Part shown: in pieces, positions 35,384-45,502 of the stretch
Layout of the letters: each line of letters starts with the position of its first letter
How positions within the stretch are numbered: the stretch's first letter is position 1
Origin: Harmothoe impar
Lineage: Eukaryota; Annelida; Polychaeta; Phyllodocida; Polynoidae
Reading direction: 5' to 3'
Assembly (NCBI GenBank): GCA_947462335.1
Contig: OX381710.1
Span: 59,218,842-59,282,841 of the forward strand
Length of the DNA: 64,000 bases
The notes under the pieces: model-generated
What the model was told of the DNA's origin: nothing
The model's database searches: none
The model's input: only the letters and a program-made list of their open reading frames with translations
Program-made: the position numbers and the translations under genes

Positions 35384-37417
35384 TCATAGTTTGGTAAGTT
35401 TTGTCATAGGTAGCGTAGTCTTAGTTCGCGATTGTGGTGAAGAAGATATTGAAGTCAGAGGCAGAGACTGTTCTCCAGTAGGCGAGTCTCTCGAGGTATG
35501 AGGCATTGCAGGAATATTGTCTGTACATGGTAACAAAGGACAAGTAGTGTCCCGGGTGAGGTCCATGTATACGGGTGCACTGGCGTGAAGTCTCTTTATT
35601 ACCTTCTGTGCTATCAGTCCTAGTAGTCTCTTGCGGCATGTATAGAGCAGTCCAAGTATGGCAATAACAATAACCCCTATAATGACATATGGCAGTATGA
35701 CCTGCGTTAAAGGCATAGTCTCGTCCCCTTCGAGATTATCCAACATGTTCGCCAAGACGGAAATGTCAGTGTCTTCAATGTCGCCGAGCTTTCTTAGTCT
35801 GCTGCGAATGTTGAGACGCCCATTTACCTGACTCCAGATACTCATGTTGGTCAGCTGGACATTCAACGGTGTCGTAATCCGGTTTTCGCGCATCACTTTA
35901 TACTCCCTTCTTTCTTGAAAGTACATAGGTAGCTCAATGACATCAGACAGTGCTCTGCATCCTGACTCTAACAGAATCATAGTATACGGCGGTGTGACAG
36001 TTACATGCGATTCAATATCAACATTAACACAGAGTTTTCTCATAGAAAATTCCCTTTCAGTAGCAATCAACCATTCCCCATCGGACAGATACCTTGCGAC
36101 AGGCAATTTCACCTTGGTACTAACCTTGATCTTACAATATTGGTTTACTTTCTTTTGGTTCTTCTGATATAAGGATAGCGTACAATATCTATGTCGATTA
36201 GTTTCCTCTACCGCAGATGTTAAAGAACAATACTTTATATCAGGCTTTCCACAATTTAGTTGATCTTCTAATCCCAATATGGCATATTGCCGCCCGTCTT
36301 CGCTGATTGCAAAATTCGTAAACTCTAAATTATATGTTGCTGTTAAGTTGGTTTCTTTGTAGGGCACAGGCAACATTATTGCCTCCTTAATTTTATATTT
36401 GCGTGATACATCCAGCAATGGTATGTCTATGGTTACTACTAACTTATCTTCGAGGGCTAAAGTGTTTGTTCTAAGTACCGTGTAATAATAGAAGGGTCGT
36501 TCTCTAGGATCCTGCGGAAGCATGAGCTCAGGTGGAATTTCTACTTCTACCCCTTTTAATATTTGTACTAGCTCTGGAGCAGGTAATATAGTAGGTGATA
36601 ATCGTTTAGTCGACAACTTAGCTATTTTCCCATGTAAGTCAGCTATTAAGGCAGTCTCAGCAGTTACCAGATCCCGTACCCTACCAATGTTAGTTTGAAT
36701 TTGCTGAGATACTATCGTAAAGCGCTTCAAAGGTTGTATTTCCTCATTAAATGCATCAACTAGCTCTCCCATTGTGCTAACTATTTCATTGATAGCAAAT
36801 CTATTTTCCTTAACCTCCATTCTTGTTAAGTTGATGAGGGACAGACTTTCCTTCAACACGGTTCTCATAACCTGTTGGTTTTCCCTTAAGTTGTTGACCT
36901 CTGATCGCAGTTGTTCTCCCCTTAAAAAGGTTACACCCCCGAATATACCCGCTAGAATAGCACCAATGGCCCTTTTCTGAGGATTTCTAATCCGTTGTCT
37001 AGATAGTTCAAGTTCACTGTGGCCGATGAGTTGTATTTCGAGGAAGTCTTGCCAATTCCTGTTATGAAGGTCCTCTAGAGTGATTAGTTCCTGAAGCTGG
37101 CTTCTTATAACCTGATAGTATAGCTTCAGCTTGAGTTCCGTTTCTTCCTTATGGCTGACATTTAGCTTCTTAAACTCTTTGCCTCGTACCTGGTGGCTTA
37201 AATGAAGACCATCAAAGTAGGTTTTTCCTTGTTGTGTTATCCTGAAAGCATTCGACAATGTCCTATTGGTGAATAGCAGGTAGCTTTTGTAGGTCTTGAA
37301 ATCTATCACAAGTCCCACTATCCAGCGCGACCTTGTGGTATGAACTTCGGACCGACTACGGAAGAATACATGGTCTACAGTTGGTTGTTTAATATAAGCT
37401 GCACACAACCATCCCAT
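35384..37417 (-). CDS. env: Envelope-like fusion glycoprotein of the antisense element
   Basis: An intact frame of 677 codons, 53 bp after pol. It shows a hydrophobic LLLLMGWLCAAY start that could be a signal peptide. A dibasic cleavage-like PQKR site at about residues 146-149 is followed by a glycine/alanine-rich hydrophobic stretch (150-163) like a fusion peptide. Then come heptad-like repeats, several cysteines, a transmembrane segment at about 571-592 and a cytoplasmic tail of about 80 residues. This layout fits the errantivirus/baculovirus F-type envelope family, which mediates membrane fusion. On the minus strand CTTGCAG ends at 37434, just before the coding start, a likely splice acceptor for a subgenomic env mRNA. 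I infer the family from layout only. No disabling break is visible in env itself, but the element lacks its 5' half. Confidence 0.8.
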   Translation of the reverse strand: MGWLCAAYIKQPTVDHVFFRSRSEVHTTRSRWIVGLVIDFKTYKSYLLFTNRTLSNAFRITQQGKTYFDGLHLSHQVRGKEFKKLNVSHKEETELKLKLYYQVIRSQLQELITLEDLHNRNWQDFLEIQLIGHSELELSRQRIRNPQKRAIGAILAGIFGGVTFLRGEQLRSEVNNLRENQQVMRTVLKESLSLINLTRMEVKENRFAINEIVSTMGELVDAFNEEIQPLKRFTIVSQQIQTNIGRVRDLVTAETALIADLHGKIAKLSTKRLSPTILPAPELVQILKGVEVEIPPELMLPQDPRERPFYYYTVLRTNTLALEDKLVVTIDIPLLDVSRKYKIKEAIMLPVPYKETNLTATYNLEFTNFAISEDGRQYAILGLEDQLNCGKPDIKYCSLTSAVEETNRHRYCTLSLYQKNQKKVNQYCKIKVSTKVKLPVARYLSDGEWLIATEREFSMRKLCVNVDIESHVTVTPPYTMILLESGCRALSDVIELPMYFQERREYKVMRENRITTPLNVQLTNMSIWSQVNGRLNIRSRLRKLGDIEDTDISVLANMLDNLEGDETMPLTQVILPYVIIGVIVIAILGLLYTCRKRLLGLIAQKVIKRLHASAPVYMDLTRDTTCPLLPCTDNIPAMPHTSRDSPTGEQSLPLTSISSSPQSRTKTTLPMTKLTKL

Positions 37418-37469
37418 CAGTAGTAAGAGTGCCCTGCAAGTAGAAAGAAAGGAAGGAATTAGTGTCTCT

Positions 37470-40137
37470 CTACACCAAGTCGGCTAGTGTCTGTAATAAA
37501 GTTTTTAAAGACTTTTCTCTCTTGAGGTCTCTCTGGTTCCCTTTTCTGTCTATTGGCTCTACTCGTCTCATCTTTCCCGGTTGAAGAATCTCATCAGAAT
37601 CACTCTCCCGGTCTATTTCTCTTCCTCTCTTACTCGTACCCGTGGACATTTCCACATCTTGGGTTGTCTCCGTGACAATCTCTTCATCTTCTTGTACCTG
37701 TTGTTCTCTTAATCTAGCTACTGGGATATCATCCTCACTAGACCAAAAAGCATCACGCAATCTAGCTAGAGGTATATTGTCCTCACTATCACTACTTTGT
37801 GACACACTGCCAGTAAATGTGCTCTCTGACTCTCTATTGGTTTCAGATTCCCTGGACGGCATGGAGGCTGCTAGTTGTGCCCGCCTCAATTGTTTCTCAG
37901 GTCTTGGAATTTCCCAGTCTAGGTTGGCCTTGCGCAGATGGATTTTGTGGCTTTTGGTTGTTTCCCCCGTCACTATGTTCTTGATCCTGTAATTTAATGG
38001 TGTCATCTTCTCCACAATACGGTAGTATGGTTTCCATTTTGTGTCTAATTTGGAAGTACGAGTGTTATTGTACAAGTACACAGCATCACCCACTTGTAGC
38101 TCTTCCAGACGGCATTTGCGGTCATGATATCTTTTAGTTCTCTCCCTGGCTCTTTCCATGTTCTTGTGTACGGTTACCATGGCCCTATGATGTTGTTCCA
38201 TTAACCGTTGATGATTCTCGTCCCCAAGGTATTTTCGTCGAGGCTGCAGTAAGGTGTCCAGAGGTAATATTGGATCCCTTGCATGCATCAGGAAATAGGG
38301 AGAGTAACCAGTGACATTGCTAGTGGCTGACCTCAACGCCAATAACGCAGATGGAACTGCTTCGTCCCACTCGCGTTGATCGTTTACATATTTCCTAACG
38401 ATGTCCCCCCAAGTCCTATGCGCTCTCTCCAATTTTCTGTCAGATTGTGGATAATATACGCTGGTAGTGATGCGTGCAATCTCGTATGTCTTGCAGATGG
38501 TCTTGACAATGTGGTTGACAAATTCTGGCCCATTGTCCGATAATAGGGTTCTCATGCACCCATGTCTCGGAATGAACTCTGTAAGGATTTTGTGGGCAAC
38601 AGTTTCTGCGGATTTATCGGGTATAGGGTACATCTCTACCCATCCACTAAACATGTCAATCATGGTCAGCAGATACTTGTTCTTTTTGAAACTTTGAGGA
38701 TATGGCCCGACAATATCCATTGCAACCTTCTGTAAGGGAACGGTCACTTTATCCATCTCCCCCAAGGGTGGTACTATTCTCTGAAGCTTTTGGCAGTTGC
38801 ATGTCACGCATTTCGCCACATACCTGGCCACGTCGCGAAAAAGGTGCGGCCAGAAATAATCTCTGTTGATTTGGTTATAGGTCTTCTCTATACCCATATG
38901 CCCCATGTTGTCATGCATTTCTTGCAAAACAATTCCTCGGAGCTGTCTCGGAATGACCACTTTCAGACCGGGATCGGGACGCTCTGATACATAATACAGT
39001 ATTCCATCCAGAACAACATATCGGGAATCCTTCACCAGTTTCTTAAGTGTTGCATCTTTTTCTTGTTCGGCTCTTGTGTCCAAAGGTATGGACCCTAGTG
39101 TTAACTCTGGGACTTGCTCTTCTGTGTCAGTGTCAGAACGTTGTAGGTCTTCGTCTTGACTCATCTCCACTTGAATACGATTGGAATTAATTACATTGAC
39201 AGCACGTAGTCGACTCAAGAAGTCAGCTTGTTTATTTTTCGGCCCGCTGATATACTCAATTGTGCAATTTAGCTCACTGAGTTCCATGGCCCATTTTTGA
39301 ACTCTCACGTTCTTCATTTCAGATCGGAACATGTACCGCAACGGCTGATGGTCAGTACGAATGGTGAACTTCGCACCCCAAAGGTATGCCTTAAATTTCC
39401 TTACCGCACTAATTATAGCGTATGCCTCCTTTTCAATGGTTGGCCATTTCTGTTCTCTTGTGTTTAGTTGTGAGGATGCGTACTCGATGGGTTTTAGTAT
39501 GTCATCTTGCTGTTGCATCAAAACTGCTCCAACGGCTGTGTCGGAAGCGTCTGTGTAAACAAAGTACTCCTGGTTGAGGTTTGGGTACGCCAATAACGGT
39601 GGATTGATAAGAGCCTGCTTCAATTTCTCGAAGGCTTCCTGACATTCTGTTGACCATTTGTAGGTGGCATTTTTCTTTGTAATTTCGGTCAAAGGCCTTA
39701 CCACCGTGGCATACTCTGGTATATATCTGCGGTAATATGAAGTCATGCCGACAAATGACCTCACATCTGTGATGTTCTCTGGGACCGGCATATCCCTAAT
39801 CGCCTCAATTTTCTTGGTCTGCGGTTTGATTCCCGTGGCAGTTACCGTGTGCCCAAGATAAGAAAGTTCTTCTTTAAGAAACTCACACTTACTTCTCTTT
39901 AATTTGAGCCCAGCTTGTCTCAACCTGTCAAAGACTATGGCTAGGTGCTGCAGATGTTCCTTTTCATTTGATGACCAGATAATGATGTCATCGAGATAAT
40001 TGGTAACAAATGTTCCGTTAATTCCCTTGAGGACTTCCGTCATCATTTCTGAAAAGACTGCGGGGGCATTACACAGACCAAAAGGCATCACATTAAACTG
40101 GAAGAGCCCATAATGTGTAACAAAGGCAGTTTTCTCC
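37470..40137 (-). CDS. pol: Truncated pol (RT C-terminus, RNase H, integrase) of the antisense element
   Basis: The frame is open from the insertion edge to a stop at 37470, with the first ATG at 40091. Visible motifs are MPFGLCNAPAVF and YLDD (about residues 32-35), the RNase H VYTDASD and RTDHQPLRYMF segments, and KQADFLSRL. The integrase shows an H-x3-H...C-x2-C finger (MGHMGIEK to CVTCNC) and D, D, E in AMDIVGPY, LSDNGPEF and PQSDRKLERAH. The C-terminus is serine/glutamate-rich. The protease and first RT motifs are missing, so it cannot act alone. The order RT-RH-IN places it in Ty3/Gypsy. Confidence 0.88.
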
Positions 40138-40749
40138 TTGTCACTCTCATTGATGCGACTCCTGAAGAAGGTACATCCTGCTTCAGGGATCCATGATGCC
40201 TTATTCTCTAAGGAATTGTTCTCTCAGTTCGTCGCTGGATTGAGAGATCCGGAAATACAACAGACGGTGTATGATACGTGGAGAGCAGATACGTCATTGG
40301 ATGACCTTTTTAAGGCCATTGAGATACACGCTCTCAAAAAGTCACTGTTGGGGGACCGGATGCCAACCCGGGCCTCTGCCATTATAGAATGTTCTCCGGA
40401 ACAGTCTGATGGTGCGGGCAGTTATGAGGAGGAGGCAACGGCTTCTGGGGCTCAGTTCAAGAGGAATGGAAATTCCTCTAAACCACCGTGGAAGAATAAG
40501 AAGCCTGAAGGGGGTGGAAACCCTCCTCCAAAGAAAGAGTCATCGGATCAGAAGGCTCCGGTGATGGACGCAGCGTTCTTTACAGCGCTGTTTGAAAAAA
40601 TGACGACTTCCATCCAGGGGGCTACACAGCCCAACAGAAGGAAGATCAACCGGAGGACCGCCAAGTGCTATAGGTGCTTGGAGATCGGTCACTTTGCTGC
40701 GGAGTGTACGGCTCCGAGCCCGAAAGTTCCCGGAAAGGAGAGAAACTAG
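40138..40749 (+). pseudogene. gag: gag C-terminal part with zinc knuckle (outer element)
   Basis: This is the continuation of the interrupted gag. A capsid C-terminal segment (LFSQFVAGLRDPEIQQ) is followed by a lysine/proline-rich linker and one CCHC zinc knuckle CYRCLEIGHFAAEC near the end, typical of nucleocapsid. The knuckle follows C-x2-C-x4-H-x4-C. The frame has no natural ATG after the antisense insertion, so the piece would not be translated alone. It stops at 40749. Coding-like sequence continues in another frame (40674-41162) toward the protease. Confidence 0.8.
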
Positions 40750-41122
40750 AGGGGGTGGTCCGAGCTGGCGAGCGGACGGCCCCTGGAGATGAAGTACGCC
40801 AACATACCAGAGAGGTAGAGCCTAGTGGAGTTCCGAAGGCAGGAAGGGAACCAGGGGTGGCTTCGAGCTTGAGGGGTTTGGATGCCGGCCTGGTTAACAT
40901 TCCAGTCCAACAGTTGCCCGGCAATGAGGCAGGGAGGCCCATTACTGATAGGAACGAGGAAGTTGCGGCTGTCACAGACACCGTGTGGGTAGGGAGTACC
41001 CAGTTTTCCCCAGATCATCCATGTTTCGACCATTTGAAGAAACATGGCCTTGATTTGGCTGCTCCGAAGGATTTTAAACGCTTCACTGTAAACCCGTCTC
41101 CGCTGGGGGGAGGCGGTGGTAT

Positions 41123-44100
41123 GTGTCTGTTACTGTGGCCGGTAGGGCAGGCGAGTTTTTAGTAGATACGGGAGCGAGCCACTCCTTTATCTCCTCAAAC
41201 TTCTATGCTCTTATGCCGGACAGTCGTGATAACTTCAAAACGAGGGTAAACGCCTGTTCGGCCGATGGGTCGAGTATGCAGACGTATGGGCGCTCGTTCA
41301 TACCGCTCCGGATTGGGGGGAAGGAGTATGTGGCTTCTCCCACCATCGCGGATATTGCTGACGACGGTATACTGGGGTTGGATTTTTCGGCGTTGTATGA
41401 CCCGGTCCTGAACCCTGGTACAGGGGTACTCCAGATAGAGCACCCGTTCCGTGCGGTGGAGCAATGTGTGCTCCGACAAGTATCAACAGTGGCAACGGTG
41501 GTCCAAACTGTAAAGATTCCTCCCGGACAGACGTGTGACGTGCTGGTCCGAAGCAAGGGGCTTAGGAGAGAGGAAGAGGCAGTTGTGGAGCCGGATGTGG
41601 CCATGTTGGGAAGCATCGGTTTGACAGGCATGGACACCCTAGTGGGTGATGGTGCTTGGACCGTGGTGCCGGTTTCTAACCCTGGGTTAGAATCTAAGTA
41701 TCTGAAAAAGGATACGGTGCTGGGGAAGGTGTTCACCAGTGAGGCAGTAATGCCTGCTGGTCATGTGAGCATGAAGGGTGACCCTTCTCCGACCATTTTG
41801 AGTGATGGACTCGAGAAAATGATCTCCGAAACGGATCTGACGGATCGGAGGGATCTCGATTCCTTGAGAAGGCTGGTAGTGAAGTATCAGGATGCATGGC
41901 AAGTGGAGGGGGAGCCTTTGGGCCGAACTGACAAGGTGCTGCATTCTATCAATACTGGAGATGCACAGCCGTTCAAAATGCCTTACCGACGCTTGCCGTT
42001 AGGTAAGAAAAGAGTTGTTGAAGAACAAGTGAAAACCATGCTGGAACAGAAGGTGATCGTGCCTAGCACTAGCCCCTGGTCCAGCCCGGTTCAGATGGTT
42101 ACTAAGAAGGATGGGTCTATCCGATTTTGTATCGATTATAGACGCCTAAATGGAGTAACCAAGAAGAATGCGTATCCTCTACCCCGAATTGATGAGACTC
42201 TGGACTCGTTGGGTGGGAACCAATGGTTCTGCACCCTCGATTTGCAGTCCGGATATTGGCAAATTGGAATGAAGGAGGAGGAGAAGGAGAAGACGGCTTT
42301 CACAAGACACATTGGACTTTATCAGTTTGAGCTGATGCCTTTCGGGTTATGCAACGCCCCTGCCACTTTTGAGGCCATGATGGAAACTCTGTTGAGTGAT
42401 CTGTTGTGGCGGAAGTGCTTGGTATACCTGGACGACGTCATTGTTTTTGGCAAGACGTTTGAAGAGTGTGCATTGAACCTCGGGGAGGTATTGGAGCGAA
42501 TTCGGTCCAATGGTTTGACTTTAAAGCCAAAGAAATGTGAACTTTTTTGGAAGTCCATGGCCTATTTGGGCCGGATCATCTCCACCGAAGGTGTGCAGGC
42601 CGATCCGGCTAAACTGGAGACTGTGGAGACTTGGGAAGTTCCAAAAGGACCAAAGGATATCAGATCCTTTTTAGGGTTCTGTTCCTATTACAGGGACTTC
42701 ATCCCCGGATTCTCTAGGGTGTCTCAACCCTTGCAAAAGTTGAGCCATTGGACTCCAGGGAGGAAGAAAGAACCCTTCCCATGGGGTATGGAGCAGAATG
42801 ACGCCTTCAAAGAGATTAAGGCATTGTTCCGAACCACCCCAGTGCTGAAATACCCTACGGAGAAGAGGCATTTCATCCTTGACACTGATGCAAGCAATGA
42901 GAGCATCGGGGCCGCATTGTCCCAGATCCAGGACGGAGTAGAGGTCCCGCTGGCGTTCGCTAGTAACAGTATGAACAAGGCTCAGAGAAATTATTGTACT
43001 ACCAAGCGGGAGTTGCTCGCAGTAGTGGTGTACACGAAGAAGTTTCGGCACTTCTTGTATGGAGGGAACTTCACACTTCGGACTGATCATTCTGCCTTGA
43101 GGTGGCTCCTTAATTTTAAGGACGCAGAGGGGATGATTGGTCGGTGGTTGAATCACCTCAGTGAGTTCGGACTGGAGAACTCTCATATCCAGCACCGAGC
43201 GGGCACGAAGCATATCAATGCTGACTGCCTTAGTCGACGTCCGGTTCGCCGTTGTGTGCGTCCGGAGTGTGGGGATTGTGGTGCTCACAATGCTGTGGTA
43301 GCGAGTGTGCGTTTGCCTTATGACGGGTTGTTGCAAAACCTGTTGGATTGGTCCACCGACACTATAAGGACGTACCAGATAGCCGATCCTACCATAGCAC
43401 GACTGAGGGAGCTTGTCCCTACCAAGGTCTGTCCAGTGAGACCTGAAATATCACTGGAAAACCGTGAAATGCGACGTTTCCTGGCTCAGTTCCATGAACT
43501 GGAGGTTCGGGATTCGTTGTTTTGCAGGTGGAAGTCTTATCCAGGGAAGCGGAGGGTGTTACAAATGGTGATCCCGGCTGCTATGAGGAAAGACATCCTG
43601 TATTATTGCCACGGCCATTCCACTAGTGGGCATTTCGGAAAGAAACGCTCTTTGGAACGGCTGAGTAGAAGATATTACTGGCCGGGAATGTCCGGTGACC
43701 TTTTAAGGTGGATCGAGACGTGTCCGGCCTGTTGTCTAGGCAAACCTGGTCCTGGACTGGGAAAATTGCCATTGCAACAAGAGCTGTTCGGAATAAAGTT
43801 TGCTCGAATAGCTGAAGACATTATTAGTGGGGTAAAACCCACTCCTAAGGGAAATACGTGTATGATGGTGGTCTCGGACTACTATACGAAATACACCCGA
43901 GTGTACCCACTCGAGGATCATACTGCTGCTACTTGTGCGGAAGCACTGGTGAAGGGGTGGATCCTCCATCTGGGGGCTCCCTTGATGTTACATAGCGATC
44001 AAGGGAGAGACTTTGAGTCAAAATTATGGGCTGCTATGTGCCATCAGCTGGCTATATGCAAGACTTGGACCAATCCGTACCGGCCCCAGTCCGACGGACA

Positions 44101-44914
44101 GGTGGAGCGGTTCAATCGGACCTTGATCCAGGTCTTGAAGCCATTAGTGAACTCCCATATGGATGATTGGGATGACCAGTGCGAATCTGTGGTACATGTG
44201 TATAATAATACGGTCCACACTTCGACAAATTGCACTCCGAACCTATTGGTGTTCGGGGAGGATTTGATCATGCCCGCAGATTTAGTGCTCGAGGTGGTAG
44301 GGATCAGTCCAGAAGCACCTTGTACGGTGCTATTCGTGGAATCTCTTCGGGAGAGGTTCAAATTTGCCTACGAAACAGTGAGGGCTCATTTGCTCAAAGC
44401 TGCGAATTGGCAGAAGGTGGGTTATGACAACAGATTGAAATTGCGGCGGTTCGTGGTGGGGGATCGAGTGATCCGACTGCATGAACCGCTCTGTAACGTC
44501 AAACTGGCAAATAACTGGGATGGGCCACATACCGTGGTTAAATGTATCAGTCAAACGACTGTATTGATCCAGTCTGCAGCGGGACGCATCCGGACGAGTC
44601 ATGTGGCTCGGTTGCGTGCTTGGGCTGGGAGGGAGCTCACCCCAGAAACGGAGGTTGAGAAGGAGAGTTTGGAAGCTAAATTTGTACCTTGGGAAGGGGT
44701 GTCGGGGGACCCCCCTAAGAGGGTGGTACGAAGGAAGCTCCGAAAGACCGTGAAAAAGAAAGTCTCGGCAGGCGAAGGAAGAAGGGCACGGAAAACTAAA
44801 ATCAAGGCTGGAATTTTAGTTAAGAACGAGTGTCCTTCGGCCAGGTTATTAGATGCGAGTGGTAATCCCGTGCGGCGAAGCCCTAGGCTGGTGGCTAGAG
44901 GGGCTGTAACCTAG
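41123..44914 (+). CDS. pol: Pol polyprotein: protease, RT, RNase H, integrase
   Basis: An uninterrupted frame of 1263 codons. Protease: LVDTGASHSF (about residues 12-21). RT: FCIDYRRLN, MPFGLCNAPATF and YLDD (435-438). RNase H: LDTDASNESIG and LRTDHSALRWLL. Integrase: HHCC finger with CHGHSTSGHFG and CPAC (about 828-870), then catalytic acids in the VVSDYYTKY region, HSDQGRDFES (about 957) and PQSDGQVERFN (about 994). The C-terminus shows a GPHTVVK segment like the GPY/F module, then a basic tail. It would process, reverse-transcribe and integrate the element. The apparent start lies beside a GGGGGG run at 41105-41110, where the preceding frame ends. Expression may therefore use a frameshift, or an indel may separate it from gag. 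Confidence 0.93.
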   Translation: MSVTVAGRAGEFLVDTGASHSFISSNFYALMPDSRDNFKTRVNACSADGSSMQTYGRSFIPLRIGGKEYVASPTIADIADDGILGLDFSALYDPVLNPGTGVLQIEHPFRAVEQCVLRQVSTVATVVQTVKIPPGQTCDVLVRSKGLRREEEAVVEPDVAMLGSIGLTGMDTLVGDGAWTVVPVSNPGLESKYLKKDTVLGKVFTSEAVMPAGHVSMKGDPSPTILSDGLEKMISETDLTDRRDLDSLRRLVVKYQDAWQVEGEPLGRTDKVLHSINTGDAQPFKMPYRRLPLGKKRVVEEQVKTMLEQKVIVPSTSPWSSPVQMVTKKDGSIRFCIDYRRLNGVTKKNAYPLPRIDETLDSLGGNQWFCTLDLQSGYWQIGMKEEEKEKTAFTRHIGLYQFELMPFGLCNAPATFEAMMETLLSDLLWRKCLVYLDDVIVFGKTFEECALNLGEVLERIRSNGLTLKPKKCELFWKSMAYLGRIISTEGVQADPAKLETVETWEVPKGPKDIRSFLGFCSYYRDFIPGFSRVSQPLQKLSHWTPGRKKEPFPWGMEQNDAFKEIKALFRTTPVLKYPTEKRHFILDTDASNESIGAALSQIQDGVEVPLAFASNSMNKAQRNYCTTKRELLAVVVYTKKFRHFLYGGNFTLRTDHSALRWLLNFKDAEGMIGRWLNHLSEFGLENSHIQHRAGTKHINADCLSRRPVRRCVRPECGDCGAHNAVVASVRLPYDGLLQNLLDWSTDTIRTYQIADPTIARLRELVPTKVCPVRPEISLENREMRRFLAQFHELEVRDSLFCRWKSYPGKRRVLQMVIPAAMRKDILYYCHGHSTSGHFGKKRSLERLSRRYYWPGMSGDLLRWIETCPACCLGKPGPGLGKLPLQQELFGIKFARIAEDIISGVKPTPKGNTCMMVVSDYYTKYTRVYPLEDHTAATCAEALVKGWILHLGAPLMLHSDQGRDFESKLWAAMCHQLAICKTWTNPYRPQSDGQVERFNRTLIQVLKPLVNSHMDDWDDQCESVVHVYNNTVHTSTNCTPNLLVFGEDLIMPADLVLEVVGISPEAPCTVLFVESLRERFKFAYETVRAHLLKAANWQKVGYDNRLKLRRFVVGDRVIRLHEPLCNVKLANNWDGPHTVVKCISQTTVLIQSAAGRIRTSHVARLRAWAGRELTPETEVEKESLEAKFVPWEGVSGDPPKRVVRRKLRKTVKKKVSAGEGRRARKTKIKAGILVKNECPSARLLDASGNPVRRSPRLVARGAVT

Positions 44915-45502
44915 CTTGTTTACACAACGAGTGTGGTGTCCTGTGTTGTTCTATATGTTATATGTGTGCTACCAACAGGGGCGCTCAGAGTCAATAGAAA
45001 AGAATGTAAGAGTGTTCCCCGAGGGTGGTGGACGGATAATCCGGTGGGGTAATCTTCGATTTTCCATATATATCCACTAATACTCCCGATGAGCTCTTTA
45101 TTCGAAGTATATTCTGACTTTTGGGGAGCCGCCCGAGTGCCAGTAAGATCCCTGCAGCCCGAGATGCGGGCGGGTGAGGTCGTGACCTGATTAACCGGTA
45201 ATTGGGTCACACCGGATAACGGGATCGCGTCCAATCACACGAGACGCCACGCATGCGCTTTGTTTTAAAAACAAAAGCGAGGGAACCGCCATATTGATTT
45301 TGGGCTTCCCGAAGTCAGTAGCGGCGACGGTCGGCAGCGGCGAATTCGGGATTTTGGGCGGTTAGAAGAGGAGAAAGTCTGTGAAAGAGTTGTAAGCAGT
45401 GAGTACTCTTTCTTGCGTGTTCTGAGACAAAAGAGAGCGGCGGGGAACTTTCGGTTTCCCCGTCAAACTCTTCGTCGTAAGACACCCCCGAAAGAAGTGA
45501 GG
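44915..45502 (+). promoter_or_regulatory. CpG-rich leader with promoter-like motifs upstream of extra gene
   Basis: Between pol and the extra gene, 45245-45370 is rich in CpG. It contains ACGCATGCGC (NRF1-like), an A/T palindrome GCTTTGTTTTAAAAACAAA and ACCGCCATATTG (YY1-like). CAGTGAGTACT at about 45398 resembles a splice donor. Such motifs are common at TATA-less promoters. I infer, without proof, an internal promoter for the downstream gene. Confidence 0.4.

Larger units (their letters stand above)
34750..40137 (-). mobile_element. Antisense env-bearing Ty3/Gypsy element, 5'-truncated
   Basis: Read on the minus strand this holds the 3' part of pol, an envelope gene and a 3' terminal region with AATAAA (34844-34839). 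Its right edge, inside the RT domain, directly abuts the outer element's gag at about 40137, so its 5' LTR, gag, protease and the first RT motifs are absent. The sequence TTGT occurs at both junctions and may be a short duplication or microhomology. Both remaining genes are open from end to end, which suggests a recent arrival. The outer gag halves are one frame out of register across the insertion. Confidence 0.85.

Noticed and set aside
42671..43336. 221-codon minus-strand frame opposite pol
   Set aside because: It overlaps the RT/RNase H coding sequence and has no family signature.
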